A stretch of 64,000 bases of DNA from Tretioscincus oriximinensis (GCA_022410635.1 JAJVDF010000280.1:1193587-1257586); one strand, 5' to 3'; positions 1-11,954 are shown, counted from the stretch's first letter. Notes: generated from the letters alone by a model not told the origin. Made by a program: numbers and translations.

Positions 1-1240
1 CTCTTTGCCTATTTGCTTGCTACACTCTGTGCTTTGTTTGGCTGTCATGACTGCTGTTTAGGAAGCATTGCTTTGCAGTGCTTACCTTAAGGAACAAAAA
101 CAACAACACAAGACTCCATAGGACTCAACAATCTGAGAAGTACAGTATCACCAGCATGGAAGTGTAGCCAATTTAGGAGAGTAACCCCTGACTACAGAGT
201 GGAAATTTCAATCTTTGGGGGCACTGTTTGACTTTTAATTATTAAGGTGAGGGTGTTTGTAGTCTGTATAGAGACCAGAACGTCAGGTTTTCCTGNAAAA
301 CCAGCACTGCAGGTTTTCCAGTCAGCCATTTTGTTTTTGAAAATTTATTCTGTCCAGTATGTGTCAGGCAACAACTGAAGTCATAGAACGGTAGAGAGCT
401 TGACATCATCATCACTAGTGGAATTAGCCTGTTGCATTATGGCAATGCAACAGGCTTCAGCCTCTCCTGTCCCTTACTCCCATTCATGCCCCTCCCCCAC
501 TTCATCACTCCCTTGCCCTCTTTCATTTGCTTCTTCTTTCTATCTTTCTCCCCTTTCCCTTGTGTCTTTCCTTCNTCTGCCTCCCTCCTTATCTTCCTCC
601 CTTCCTCTCTGGAGGTTGCCAAAGTTCCGACCATTGTCATTGGTTGTTATACCTTGGAATGTTGGGCACTTTGGTGCATGTTTTATTATANATACACATG
701 ATGATACTGGTGATAATTGATTATGAAGATTCAGGAAAATTTACAGTTGAANACTGAAACAAACTCAGGTGGTGTTCTGAAAGGTATTTTTAATCCAGCT
801 TGAGTCACAAAGAACTGCTGGAAAAACACCCCATTTTTTCTTGCCTTCGTTCAGTTTTTCAGGACTGAAGTTGGGACATCACCCCAATGATAGTTTCCAT
901 TTTTTTTAATTATTAGTTAGGAACTCCTTTTCCTATCTGGTGGGATTTTTCTACATTTCCCCCCAGTTTCAGGGGGATTTGGATTTGGGAAGGCTAAAAT
1001 ATATTTAAAAAGGATTAGACTACTACAATGCATTCGTCGTGGGGCTACCCTAGAAAATGGAAGCTGTAACTTGTGCAAAGTACTGCAGCTCAACTGCTAA
1101 TGGAAGTCAGTGGTCAGGGTAAAAATATTTTAGATATCCAAGTACATAAAATGCGAGGGCCTGGTGTATTTTGAAAAAGAGTTTCTTCCATCACTGTCAA
1201 GAGGGTCTCTCCAGCAGAGTTTAGGATATGGACATGTATA
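1..1240. other. Non-coding flank with polypyrimidine tract
   Basis: No gene is recognised. Bases about 466-612 are a C/T-rich run of short irregular CTTT/CCTT units, which explains the overlapping reading frames there. The rest is AT-rich unique-looking DNA. Confidence 0.6.
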
Positions 1241-1249
1241 TATGGGAGA

Positions 1250-1420
1250 AGGAATTCTTTAGATATTTTGGCCCCCCACCCTGTGTTTAAAACCCTGTTC
1301 ATGCTGCTGCATTATTGTAGGCAACCAGTACAATTTTTGTAGGGCTGGGATGATACATGCCCAGTCAACAATGCTACTTAGCAGTTTAGCTGCTTCTGAA
1401 GCATCTTCAAGGGCAACCCC
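1250..1420 (-). mobile_element. Possible L2-like LINE reverse transcriptase remnant
   Basis: The minus-strand translation contains SIVDWACIIPALQKLYWLP, which resembles the 'PVLxxLHWLPV' segment near the end of L2/CR1-type reverse transcriptases. It is short and degenerate, with no further ORF2 similarity that I can see. Confidence 0.35.
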
Positions 1421-1989
1421 TGACCCTGGATTACTGTGGCACATTGTCTTTAGCACTTTCCCTTTCCAGGGCAGTGAAATGTCACAAAGGACAGCATGTT
1501 TCCTTTTTCAGTGGCATGTGACCCTATAGCACATAACCCTTCAATTTTCTCTGAACTCAGTTTCAATTTATTGTCCTTCATCAAGCCTATAAGTGCAGGG
1601 GTTGCCAAAAAAATTCAGAACAGGAGAGTTGCACATGGTTTCTTATGGCAGCTTTACATTAGTGCCTCTTAGCATTTCAGCCACCTCTTCTGCGGCAGAT
1701 AGCTGAGAAAGATAGAACAGGGTGTGTTGTGTTTATTGATGACATCTCTCTCCAAAAGTCCTGGTGACCTCTCCCAATGACTTCATATAAATGCTAAAGA
1801 GCATAGAAGATAAGATGCCTGAGAAATACCACAAGTAAGGACANGGGGCAGAATTCTCCTCCAGCCACTCTCTGGCATCAGCCATGAAGATGGGAATGGA
1901 GCCACATTGTATTTCTAACTCCCAAACTTCATAGACTTTCCAGAAGGATCTTTTCACCCAGAGAGTCATTGTCTATGGTAGTCGTCAAG

Positions 1990-2243
1990 GGTCTGGATAG
2001 CTTTATAATAGGATTATATAAATTCATGGAAGCCAGGGATGGATCTCTTGATGCTGCCTCTGGGATGGAGCAATAGGTAGTATTTCTGAATATCATTTTT
2101 AGGAAGTTGAGAACAGGTGAAATTTTTGCCTTCTCCTGCTTTAGAAGCCCAGCGTAACTAGTGGGCCACTTGTGAGATAGAATGCTGGACTAGATGGGCT
2201 GTGGCCTGAGTCAGTGGGATTCCACTTATGTCCTTATATAAGA
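1990..2243 (+). mobile_element. CR1-type LINE 3' end
   Basis: Diverged copy of the family best seen at 17160-17430: GGATAGCTT, a glycine-rich 'GATGCTGCCTCTGGGATGGAGCAATAGG' zone (cited here only as position about 2053-2080), then ATGCTGGACTAGATGGGC and a worn TTATGTCCTTATAT end. Plus orientation, 5'-truncated, non-coding. Confidence 0.75.
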
Positions 2244-2564
2244 ATACTACGGATAGTGTTATCAAAACATTCTGAGAGGATAGTTATCAGAGCGACACTT
2301 TCCTATCTTCCTCCCAAGAAACATTATTAACCAGAGTAACCAAAATGATCTGTGCCCTACTGGATCTGATGCAAGACTGAAATGTGCAAGCACACTTGCA
2401 ATTGACAGCCACGACTCTCACCGGTGCCTTACCTTGGAAGAGTATATAGACCACTGAGTTTAGAGGCCATGGTATGGGAACTCTACTTAAGGCTCAGTTT
2501 CCTGCTCTGTGGGTTACTGGGAGCACATCGTCTTCCTTCAGATTTAGATTTCAAAGAAATAGCT

Positions 2565-2700
2565 GTGTTAGTCCAGATATTCCANCAAGGGAGACTTGTA
2601 GCATCTCAAAAAGAAATGGAGTTTCTTCAGATTGTCTATGAAAGTTCATGCTATCTGCTTTTCTCTTGTTATGTCTCCAAAGTGCTAGAATTCATTCAAG
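2565..2700. repeat. Inverted pair of a Penelope-like(?) repeat
   Basis: The left half (TAGCTGTGTTAGTCCAGA, then AGCATCTCAAAAAGAAATGG) is in reverse orientation. The right half (TCTATGAAAGTTCATGCTAT, then TCTCCAAAGTGCTAGAATTC) is in forward orientation. The same two modules occur in the same tail-to-tail arrangement at 31131-31290 and 56036-56215. In turtles and other reptiles this sequence class is abundant; assignment to Penelope-like elements is from memory and unsure. Confidence 0.5.
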
Positions 2701-4070
2701 ATTATTTAGTAATCCTGACAGCCATCTTGTTGGCCTCCATAGCTGACTTAAACATGTCTTTCTTGCTTTTATTATTGCAAAAGAGCCTGGAATGATAGAA
2801 CAGTCTGCTTGCTGCTGTACGTTAAGTATACAAACAGTATGCTTTTCCTTTCTTTATTTCCAAAAGGCAAACAGTTGGCAAATTAACAGGTCCATACAAT
2901 TAGGACTTTCTTATCAGATAAATGTGGCAGTAGTTGCCTTTTCAAGAAGCAGTGTATAATAACTGAGGACATATGTGCTTAATGAGCAGTGATTATGACA
3001 GAGGTGTACACCCATTTCCACAAATTCTGAAATGGCTCACTGTAAACAACATTTCATGGATCGCCTGGCATCTTATGTCAGCCTGACCCAGGCTAAGTAG
3101 AGAGGTGCATGTCAAAGTCCCTCAAGCATTTTCCAAACCTCAACATTATTTTCTTTGAAAGGAAATACGCTTGCATAGTAAAAGTTCATTCCAACAACTC
3201 ATAACTTCCAGATTTTAGTTAGCAGTGTCATTTCTGACTATTTTCTGGCTGTTAATAATAAAGAACTGCTATTACAAATCAGGGCGCATTGACGTCTTTT
3301 TATCTTGTGGTCTTATATGAGACCCTTGGTAATGAAAGTCAAATGATAAATGTCTGCCATGCAATGAAATTAGTTTTNCATTTAAAATGTCCAAACCCTG
3401 ATTGTTTCACTTCAGTCGTTGGTTTAGCCACTTTGAACAGTAGCTACTCATTCTTGCATTTGCTGGCATTACACTGTGCTAAAAAAGGCTCTCACTGAAA
3501 AATGAGAGAGCCACAAAATTATGTTCTTTGATTCCCTTCAGTCAAAGAATCCCTGGAAGACCACAATCAATTTTGCAGACTCATAAATACGTGGATTTGC
3601 AGACTGTTTGACATTACAGATATTAAGAAGATCACAACATTTCATTCAGAAATGCAAAACTGCAACTTGTGAACTCCTGAATATCTGAAATATTACTTTT
3701 TAATATTACTTATTAAGCAAGACAAAAACAATACATGCTAATAAATACCCGTACAACAAAAGAACAAAAACAGGACAACCCCCCCCCCCTCCATGTTCCC
3801 ACCCATCTTGCAAAAACAGCTCCAATTATTGTATCCATCTTTGGATAATGGAAAGAAATGTCCTACACTCTTCAATCCATTGAGACCTCCCATTCCTAGT
3901 ATTTATATAATGTATCATAAAGGGCCAAAGACAGTCTCCTAAAGCACTAAAAATGCTGTCAATTTGCCAAGATTATGGTGAGATTGGTAGCCCATCCAGT
4001 GCCATACTGAAATGCCAACTGCATTATATTACCTTAAATTTTCAGTTTGTCAGAAGAATTTGATAGCTTG
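2701..4070. other. Non-coding, no recognised gene
   Basis: AT-rich intergenic DNA with a short poly-C run at about 3780-3791. No exon, RNA gene or intact mobile element is recognised. Confidence 0.5.
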
Positions 4071-4089
4071 CTTGACTGATATTCTGTCT

Positions 4090-4192
4090 CTAAGGAAACC
4101 GTCTCTCACCTGGGAGATCGGGTTTCGAAGCCCTGTGCTGGGTGTGGGGAAGATAGAATGTAAGCCTTTGGGCAAAAATACCCTTGTAAGCC
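4090..4192 (+). mobile_element. tRNA-derived SINE (family A), truncated
   Basis: It has the tRNA-like segment CCGTCTCTCACCTGGGAGAT with a B-box-like GGGTTTCGAAGCCC, then a jump to the tail segment GTAAGCCTTTGGGCAAAAAT and CCCTTGTAAGCC. The middle of the element is deleted and the copy stops where the LTR-like sequence begins. Confidence 0.75.
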
Positions 4193-4758
4193 TAACGGGG
4201 GTTCGTTTACCCGTTATTNGGCTCCTTAGCTTGCCTAAGGTAGCTGGATCCAATGNGTGCAGACACGTGTAAAGAGATTCACACGGAGACTGCAGCTTTG
4301 GTTCAAAGGTGATCCAGGAGGCTCATAGGGTTATGAGACACTCCAGAACACAGGTGTGCAGAGGCTTTTATTGACTACAGAATCAGAAGGCGTGGATCAA
4401 TATCGTGATGTCAAAAAAGGGGTGGTACAGCCCACGTGGGTCAGGGCGGACCCAGGTAGTGACACCTGTGTGATATNTTACTCTCCTCCCAAGGAGGTGC
4501 AGCCTGTGTCAGGAAATGCCAAATATAGTATGGTGGTAAGATATAGTATGGTGGTAAGATAGACCCTTTTAGCTTTTGTTTGTCCTGGCTATTATTTCTA
4601 AGTACAGGAATACTGTGACTCACCCATAGGAGTAATGTTTTAATGGGCTTCCTTGAGGCCACGATCAGGCTAATGGTCCTAGCCCAGGTGCATGGCCAGG
4701 TAAACAATGATATTCCCTTTGCCACAATGGGTGTCATTAATCCATTCAGTCTGGTAAG
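4193..4758 (-). mobile_element. Candidate LTR of an endogenous retroelement, interrupted by gap
   Basis: On the minus strand there is an AATAAA followed by GCCTCTGCACACC (about 4346-4367) and a U5-like stretch ending near GTGTCTGCAC at about 4257. That is the usual order of a polyadenylation signal and R/U5 in an LTR. Beyond it lie two small hairpins (CCTTAG/CTAAGG and TAACGGG/CCCCGTTA). The sequence interrupts a family A SINE at 4192, as an insertion would. The other end is hidden in the assembly gap and no protein-coding remnant is visible, so this is tentative. Confidence 0.4.
4523..4558. repeat. Two tandem 18-bp copies
   Basis: ATATAGTATGGTGGTAAG occurs twice in perfect tandem inside the candidate LTR. 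Duplicated short blocks are common in LTR U3 regions. Confidence 0.85.
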
Positions 4759-5453
4759 NNNNNNNNNNNNNNNNNNNNNNNNNNNNNNNNNNNNNNNNNN
4801 NNNNNNNNNNNNNNNNNNNNNNNNNNNNNNNNNNNNNNNNNNNNNNNNNNNNNNNNNNNNNNNNNNNNNNNNNNNNNNNNNNNNNNNNNNNNNNNNNNNN
4901 NNNNNNNNNNNNNNNNNNNNNNNNNNNNNNNNNNNNNNNNNNNNNNNNNNNNNNNNNNNNNNNNNNNNNNNNNNNNNNNNNNNNNNNNNNNNNNNNNNNN
5001 NNNNNNNNNNNNNNNNNNNNNNNNNNNNNNNNNNNNNNNNNNNNNNNNNNNNNNNNNNNNNNNNNNNNNNNNNNNNNNNNNNNNNNNNNNNNNNNNNNNN
5101 NNNNNNNNNNNNNNNNNNNNNNNNNNNNNNNNNNNNNNNNNNNNNNNNNNNNNNNNNNNNNNNNNNNNNNNNNNNNNNNNNNNNNNNNNNNNNNNNNNNN
5201 NNNNNNNNNNNNNNNNNNNNNNNNNNNNNNNNNNNNNNNNNNNNNNNNNNNNNNNNNNNNNNNNNNNNNNNNNNNNNNNNNNNNNNNNNNNNNNNNNNNN
5301 NNNNNNNNNNNNNNNNNNNNNNNNNNNNNNNNNNNNNNNNNNNNNNNNNNNNNNNNNNNNNNNNNNNNNNNNNNNNNNNNNNNNNNNNNNNNNNNNNNNN
5401 NNNNNNNNNNNNNNNNNNNNNNNNNNNNNNNNNNNNNNNNNNNNNNNNNNNNN
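4759..5453. other. Assembly gap (695 N)
   Basis: Run of N. It separates the candidate LTR from a CTT microsatellite, so the gap is probably repeat-caused. A reading frame spanning it is meaningless. Confidence 0.99.
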
Positions 5454-5517
5454 CTTCTTCTTCTTCTTCTTCTTCTTCTTCTTCTTCTTCTTCTTCTTCT
5501 TCTTCTTCTTCTTCTTC
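5454..5517 (+). repeat. (CTT)n microsatellite
   Basis: About 21 CTT units immediately after the gap. Family A SINEs end in short TTC arrays (for example 58366-58376), so this may be the expanded tail of the SINE broken at 4192. Confidence 0.95.
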
Positions 5518-5675
5518 CTTCCCTTCAGGATTGTACTAAAATAACTTCTAGGAGCTTGCTGTACATGTGAAAGAAAACAAATTAAGGATCTAATTGCAGC
5601 AAACTCCTAAAATTTGTATCTAATGCCAAAAGATCAGAAGCAGCTCCAGAAAATGTGGAAGCAGAAGCTGCAGAA

Positions 5676-5870
5676 GGAGAATTGGGTTTTTATACCCTGC
5701 TTTTCTCACCCAAATGGTATCAAAGCACATTACAAGTTATTTTTCACCCAAAGCTTTTTGGTCTATGTTGCCCATCACATTGTGGTGATACTCATTTATC
5801 TAATTACAATTACTTGCTTTCGAACAGCTGAGTTGGCTGAAGCTAAGCCCAGTAAAGGGCACTCATACCT
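5676..5870 (-). mobile_element. tRNA-derived SINE (family A), reverse orientation
   Basis: It reads tail-first on plus: TTGGGTTTTTATACCCTGCT, TTTCTCACCCAAATGG, a central CACATTGTGGTGAT, then CTTTCGAACAGCTGAGTTGG and the start of the tRNA-like end. Same family as 19570-19892, less well preserved. Confidence 0.75.
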
Positions 5871-5904
5871 CTCCATGGACCTCTGTATTGAAACCCCCTG
5901 CAGC

Positions 5905-5996
5905 ACTGTCAGGCCTGCCATAGCCTACAGTAGCATGTGGATGGCAGGCCGCTACTCCAAGATATATCTCAAAATAAAACCTAATGCAGAAAGGGC
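5905..5996. mobile_element. Foldback element family C, worn copy
   Basis: It has the family's GCCTGCCATAG...TAGCATGTGGATGGCAGGC core and the ATAAAACCTAATGCAGAAAG end. Compare 24275-24400, 31798-31967, 43499-43656 and 60160-60245. Confidence 0.6.
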
Positions 5997-6505
5997 AAGT
6001 TGTGTTGAACGCTTTGGGTCAATAAAAATATTTCAAAGGAATGAGAGGTTAAGGTGATTCAGTTCCCCTTTGCTTTTATGATATAAAAAGTATTTTTAAC
6101 ACCAACACTTGGCTTAATCCATGAGCAATACACCCATAGATGAACATGTCTAACACTCACTCAATTTCTGTATTTCTGTATTTATTTGTCAAGCAGCTGC
6201 AATTGAAGGTGTAAAAATATGACAGCATAGTGCATATTGGATGGATTTTAAAAAAGTAAAAGCTTCTTCTTTTGAAGCCAAATGGTTCAGTGTGTGGCAA
6301 CTCCTTCCTATTCACCAAAAGGCCAAGATGTTGGTATTATAAGAAGATGCGTTCTAGCTGTGGGGTTATTGTGCCCTTTCTGTTCATCAAATGATCCATC
6401 CAAATATGATTCCTAAGTAGAGGGAAATGTAAAGAAATTCAAATCACTGCCTCCATCCAAATCCTTTGGCTACTTGACATTACCACCAAAGACAATGACA
6501 GAAAA

Positions 6506-6587
6506 TATACTGCTCAAAACAATTAAGGGGACACTTCAACACACACTGTTACGTTAAAGTGTTCCCTTAATTGTTTTGAGTGCTATA
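6506..6587. mobile_element. Tc1/mariner-type mini-element (MITE)
   Basis: The ends TATACTGCTCAAAACAATTA and TTAATTGTTTTGAGTGCTATA are near-perfect inverted repeats of about 33 bases around a short loop, bordered by TA. The TACTGCTCAAAA...GGGAACACT end is a known terminus of a widespread fish/reptile Tc1-like transposon. The transposase gene is entirely deleted. Confidence 0.8.
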
Positions 6588-7408
6588 TTTGAATGGGTGG
6601 ACGAGACCATTGATTTCAGCTGGAAAATGTTTGTAATTGTAAATGACTTTATAAAGAGGAAGATGAGGAGAAGATATTAAGGGATAATTAGGGCAACAGC
6701 ATGTGATGAACTATTATGGGTACTTATTTGGAAATTTCAGGTCTAAATTGCAGGTAATCTCATGTTTCTCTCTTCCCCATCAAAGTGAATATTTTCAAAA
6801 ATTTCTGTTTTTATCCTTATATCTGAGGATGAACTGTTATTGGTTGGGAGGATTTGGGGGTTTTTAAAGGTCATATTTGAGACAGAAAACATCTTGAAGA
6901 GAGCTGCAAGCCAGCAAACACAGCTGAGAAACCACTTCCAGCCTGTATTAGGAGTGCTGCTTCCAGCTGTGCCTGCCATGTTTTCCATCNATTTGTTCAG
7001 CACTGTTTCCAAATGTGGATTTCTTTGTCACTCAGAAGTTTCAGGGAGCCCAGCAGGAGAAAAACAATAACAGTATTTGCAAAAAAAGTTGAGCTAGAAG
7101 AAAAACAGTTTCTGAATATTACAGTGTGAATCTGTCTGGAGGCAGATAAGAGTTTAAGAAAGAAAAGTTGAAGATTAAGTGTTTAGGGAGATCAACATTA
7201 ATGTACAGTATGTACCAGGTGTAGCTACAGCATCAGAAACCTGACTCAATTTGACATCTTCCTTACACATGCCGGGCCCCATCTGATTCCTACACGTGGA
7301 ACAAGAGGATGGTGAAGTCCACTCTGTTCATTTTGGTAACTTAGTCTACAAAGCCTAGTTCTTCACTCTGTCCCTTCTCTTGACAAGAGACAGCCAGTCC
7401 AGTTTTAT

Positions 7409-7560
7409 GATTAGAATATTTGATTTTTATCTGGTAGTCCCCTGGTTCAATTCCACACTCTTCCATGAAGCCAGCAGGATGACCTTGGCTAGTCACAGTT
7501 CTTCAGAGTTCTCTTAGCCCCACTGACTTCACAAGGTTCCTATTGTGAAGAGAAGAACAG
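7409..7560 (+). mobile_element. tRNA-derived SINE (family B), 5' part
   Basis: It has GATTAGAATATTTGATTTTT, B-box-like TGGTTCAATTCC, then GATGACCTTGGCTAGTCACA and CTTAGCCCCACTGACTTCAC. It matches the head of 55734-55980. The tail is missing. Confidence 0.75.
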
Positions 7561-7569
7561 AAGGTTTGG

Positions 7570-7696
7570 GGAGGGGGGTTCAAAAACCCATTTTTGGGGT
7601 GCCTCCTAGTTTTTTCTGAGGGGNAAAAAACATTTTTAAAATCTTTTTTTGAAAAAGATTTCCTCAGAAAAAACTGGGGGGCACCCCAAAACCGGG
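7570..7696. mobile_element. Foldback element family B, internal part
   Basis: The CCCATTTTTGGGGTGCCTCC arm and its reverse complement (CTGGGGGGCACCCCAAAAC) flank a TTTTCTGAGG/CCTCAGAAAA stem. The outer TAGGCTGACC ends are missing. Bases about 7697-7740 look like the tail of a family A SINE. Confidence 0.7.
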
Positions 7697-7749
7697 CTGA
7701 GAAAAGTGGTCCATAAAACCCAGTCTTCTTCTTCTGAAGTGGGTTCACC

Positions 7750-9910
7750 TATGGCAGCATTCTCATGGTAGTGGCAGTAGCAAAGTGAGCAAATATTATT
7801 GATGCCATGCTATCAAGGACTTAATCAAGGACTATTGTTTGCTTTCCTGCCTCTACAGATAGTAAGGACATTGGAACTGGGAAATTTTCATTTGCTGTTC
7901 TGATATTTCACAGGGAGGAGACAAGGACCTGGTTTGCATGTAATTCATTTTATTAGAAGTGGACTAGCCTGATCAGTTTTAAGCCCTGTTTGGGACAGGC
8001 TTGGTAATCTATTTTAAGCCCTAAAATGAACTATTGAGCCTGTGCAAGAAGGTCTTAAGGCAGATCAAACTAACCCACATCTACTAAAGTTGATTGCTTC
8101 AGATAAACATAAATAAAAAATAGAAAGAAGTACTAATACTTTACACATTGCTCTACCATTATAATGCTTTAATATAATGAGTTGTGTATGAATCTTGCCT
8201 TTGAAAACTATGGCTTCATTGTCCACAGTTCTAGATGAATTTAATTCTTCCTAATTCTTATCTTTGAATGGAAGGTACATGGCTGTTCAGTCTCACACAT
8301 AACTAAGAGGCAGAATGTAAACCGAAACTAGCTTTACTTCAGGTAATGAAAGAGCCCTTTTCTTAAAGCAGTTGGAGCCTAGATATGCCTCATTACACAA
8401 GCTCTCTCAGTATTTGCCTTTTTGTGATTGCTTTTCCTTTGTTAAGCTGCAATATCTTGAATATTAACCTGTTCCTCTCCTTTCTCAGCTATGGTCCCAT
8501 AGAAGGCTCTGCTTATGGTGCAAGGATCTTTGGTAATCTGTCTGTGTCCAGAACCTAGCAGGGACCTCCTTCTTCGAATGTTTGCTGGATGAGGAGAGGG
8601 AGGGACATAAAGAAGAAGGAAGGGCATAATAATGGTTGATATTTCTAGGGTATGTTTCATAATAACTCTTTGTAATGCTGGAATTGTGGCAGTTCCAATA
8701 TAACCTTGCAATACAGAAGTGATGAAATCTCAACAGTGCAGACATTCCCAGCATAGATCTATGACCTTCCTATTTGGAAGTTTGGTTCAATGGTTCCATT
8801 CTGAAGAAGGCTGAAGCCAGGATGAAAATGGCCACTATGTACAGTATGTTCAGGAACCAGTTCTTTTGCACTTCTGAATAGAATTAGCTGCCTTGCAATT
8901 GTGTGAACAAGCAGCTACATTGGTAAGCCCGTGTGCATGCTCTGTGAAATTGCCATACCATTTGTCAGGCATGGGGAGAGGAAACAGTAAAATGCAAACA
9001 TGTCCTCGCACATTCCTCTCACTGTGGTGAGACAAAGCTGATGTTCCTACCCCACGAGGAACTTTTATAAAGTGATTCACTCTGACAGGAACACTTAAAA
9101 TAGCAAACATAGATTGCTGCTTTCCCTAGCAGTTTTTTCTACTCTGCTTCACTCTAGCTGCACTAGAACATACTGCCTTCCCTCTAGTTACCATAGTACT
9201 GGTGGTCAAGACTTACCACATATGACAGTAATCCAGTGGAGAAGAACATAGGGAAATACAGCTCAGCTTTTTTCGAACAAGAGCCATGATTTCATGTGTC
9301 AGAGAGCATTAGGGTAACTGATGGATCATCCTTGTTGTGACAAATGAATGATGTCATTATTAAGCCTTTATAGTCACTTGTGTCAAAGTGGCATAAATCA
9401 GAGGCTGTGGAATTCAACAACAAGCAAATACATCTTTATGTTTGTTGAAAAGAGTTCTATAACATACTAGGAAGAATAAAAACTCCCTGCGTACAAAAAG
9501 ATATAGAATTTCACTAAGTAATTATAGAAAAGCTGAATGTGTTTACAGGTTGAAGCCCTGCAGTTAGAAAGTCAGATCATTGTAGGATTTTGTGGGGAAG
9601 AGAGATTCCCAGATAATCCAAGATATCGAGCCGGAAAGAATCACCCTAAAACAATATTCTTGTCTTCAAAAAATACTTTATAGAGGGGTCAGTGTTCGGT
9701 TATGTACAATTCTTTGGGTCTGGGGCAAAATGGATTAAAAACAGACATGACCTGGTCGTAACTCTAATTCATGATCACATCCTCATGCCTATTTCAATTG
9801 TTACCTTTGCCTACACCTGGGAACTCCCCAAGCTCCACCTGCTTTTCAATGCTTGGATGGAGACAAAGGGTGTGTTTGGAGCTGCTGTATGTACCCACCT
9901 CCTTATTTCC
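7750..9910. other. Non-coding, no recognised gene
   Basis: Two overlapping minus-strand frames near 8442-8754 have no family features and look like chance. No RNA gene is seen. Confidence 0.5.
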
Positions 9911-9919
9911 TTTTTTTCT

Positions 9920-10050
9920 TTCATTTATTTATTTAAAATGATTTATATCTTGCCCTTTGCCATTGGACCCAATACAGGTAACATCAGATCAAGAAATCAA
10001 AATAACAACAGCACACATTAATAAAATGTTTTAAAAGATTCATTAGTCCT
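9920..10050 (-). mobile_element. LINE (L2-like) tail, antisense
   Basis: It starts with TTTATTTATTTAAAATGATT then TATATCTTGCCCTTTGCC, and ends ACACATTAATAAAATGTTTT. This is the reverse complement of the usual 'GGCAAGATATAAATAAATAAA' type L2/CR1 3' end of reptiles. Confidence 0.5.
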
Positions 10051-10365
10051 TTAAGGGGTCACTTTAAAGGTGGAGGGGCGATGCTGCTCTCCATACCTTG
10101 TCTATGTCCCCCACCTTTTCTCTTCTTTGCTGGCTCCGAGAAGAAAAACAGCAAACAGCAATTCTTCTTTTCTTCTTAAAATGCTATTTTTTATTTTTGC
10201 AAAAGCAGAAGTGATTTTTTTCTATTTCTGGACATACCCTCTGCTTTTGTCCAAAATAGAACTTTCCCCCAACATTGCCATCAATTGTGCCAATTGCTGG
10301 AGTTAATACAGGAGTGGAGAAATGAGGGTTTGAGTCACAAAACCCTGATCAGTGACGGTGCAGAG

Positions 10366-10577
10366 TAGGCTGACCAGATGACCCCTTTTGGAGAGGGTTG
10401 AAAACCCGTTTTTGGGGTGCCTCCCAGTTTTTTCTGAGGAAAAAAAAATAAAAAAACAAAACATTTTTCAGAAAAAAACTTTTTTTGAAAACATTTTCCA
10501 CAGAAAAAACTGGGAGTCACCCCAAAACCAGGTTTTCAACCCCACCCCACCCCCAAAGGGGTCATCTGGTCAGCCTA
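10366..10577. mobile_element. Foldback element family B, complete copy
   Basis: Terminal TAGGCTGACCAGATGACCCC and its reverse complement GGGGTCATCTGGTCAGCCTA bound a 212-bp near-palindrome with inner stems TTTTTGGGGTGCCTCCCAG and CTGGGAGTCACCCCAAAAC. No coding capacity. A clear target duplication is not seen at this copy. Confidence 0.85.
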
Positions 10578-10664
10578 TGAGGGGAAAGGAGGACGTGCAA
10601 CTGGACAGCCACTATTGTCAAACTGTTCCCATCTGAAGATTATCCGTATCAAGAATGCGCGCAA

Positions 10665-10795
10665 AGCAAAGTCCGGTCAAACTCAGTGGGGTCTCATAGC
10701 ACCTTAGAAGCAAAGAAACAAATAAAAATTGATAGCATGACCTCTCATGGACATGTCAACTTCTTCAGATGCTATGTGTTCATTTCAACCTCCTC
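10665..10795 (-). repeat. Penelope-like(?) repeat, single copy
   Basis: GTCTCATAGCACCTTAGAAGC, CCTCTCATGGACATGTCAAC and TTCTTCAGATGCTATGTG are the reverse complement of the module 'TGAAGAAG...ACGAAAGCT...CTAAGGTGCTA' seen at 31181-31290. Confidence 0.5.
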
Positions 10796-10799
10796 TGTT

Positions 10800-11950
10800 C
10801 CTTTTGCCTTTAAATTTTCCTAGCATTAGGGAGTTGCTGTTCCAGTGAATCTTATCTTCTTATTATGTGGCCAAAGTATTTGATTTTCAACTTCATGATT
10901 TGTCCTCCCAATGAGCAATCAGAGTGCCAAGGAATTAATTCTTATGACTTTGGGTATGGAGAAGACTTTTGTGAGGTCCTTGAACAAACAGCATGTTAAA
11001 AGAATTAATTCCTTGGTGCTCAACTTTCCTTAGGGTCCAGTCCTCACAGACATGCATTCCTGTTGGGAAAGCCATAGCTTTAACTGTACGAGCATTAATT
11101 AACATGGTGACGTCTCTCCTTATTTAGAGATGCCTGTACGTGAACTTCTAAGTTGGGCCGTTTATGTTCCAACCTTCAGATATTTTCTTCCCTTTTCCAT
11201 AATAAAGAAACCTTGGCTGACTAATATTTCACTGCCTGTTTCTGAATTATTCCGCAGTTCAGTGAAGTGGCTCAATGCAACATCGGACATAGAGTGTCTT
11301 GGCTTCTGGAGAGAAAAATGCACCGAGTGGGATTTGCTCATGAAATTTGCATAGAGAAATGTCATGCCTTGCTGGAATCTTTCATGTTCCTGCCAAGAGA
11401 TATGCAACATTAATGGTCATTAATTCCCTAAGATATGCAAGGAGATAAAGGAAAATGTTCAGTGGTAATTCCACTCATGGTTATGTGATCACTTCATGCA
11501 TGGTTATTGAAAACAGAACCTATTATGTATCATCTGGGTGGTTTCAAACTATTGAAAACCATGCTATTGCAACAATAGACACTCTGAAAACAAGAGGAAC
11601 GATGCCAAAGCACAAAATATGAATATTGAGAAGGGAAGTTTGAGAACAAAAACACTCTCCAGATGCAATATGCTAACCTTTTATCAGCACTTCCATGAAT
11701 TCTGGGTTAGGGTTAGAATTAGAATAACTTTCTAAAACTTTCTGGGTTGGGGTCTAATATAGGGTTACCAGGTAAAATCTGGGATAAATGTTTGCACCTT
11801 TAATGGGTGTTAAAAAGTTATTTCCCAAACACACACATACATATACACACAAGTGCAGCAGGGATTAGAAGCTGCTTCTGGTGAAATGTCCTCTCTTCCA
11901 TAGCCATTAAAGGTGTAAAGCTCTATCCCATTTAGGTCCTAGTCATTCCT
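10800..11950. other. Non-coding, no recognised gene
   Basis: Contains an AGGGTTAG-like short stretch at about 11706-11770 (GGGTTAGGGTTAGAATTAGA, GGTTGGGGTCTAATATAGGG) that is too short to be a telomeric array. Confidence 0.45.
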
Positions 11951-11954
11951 GTAG

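Noticed and set aside
2424..2795. 123-residue plus-strand frame
   Set aside because: It runs through the inverted repeat at 2565-2700, contains an N, and has no domain.
4643..5539. Long plus-strand open frame across the gap
   Set aside because: It consists almost wholly of N and a CTT microsatellite read as poly-Ser.
11700..11775. Interstitial telomeric repeat
   Set aside because: Only two partial GGGTTA units are present.
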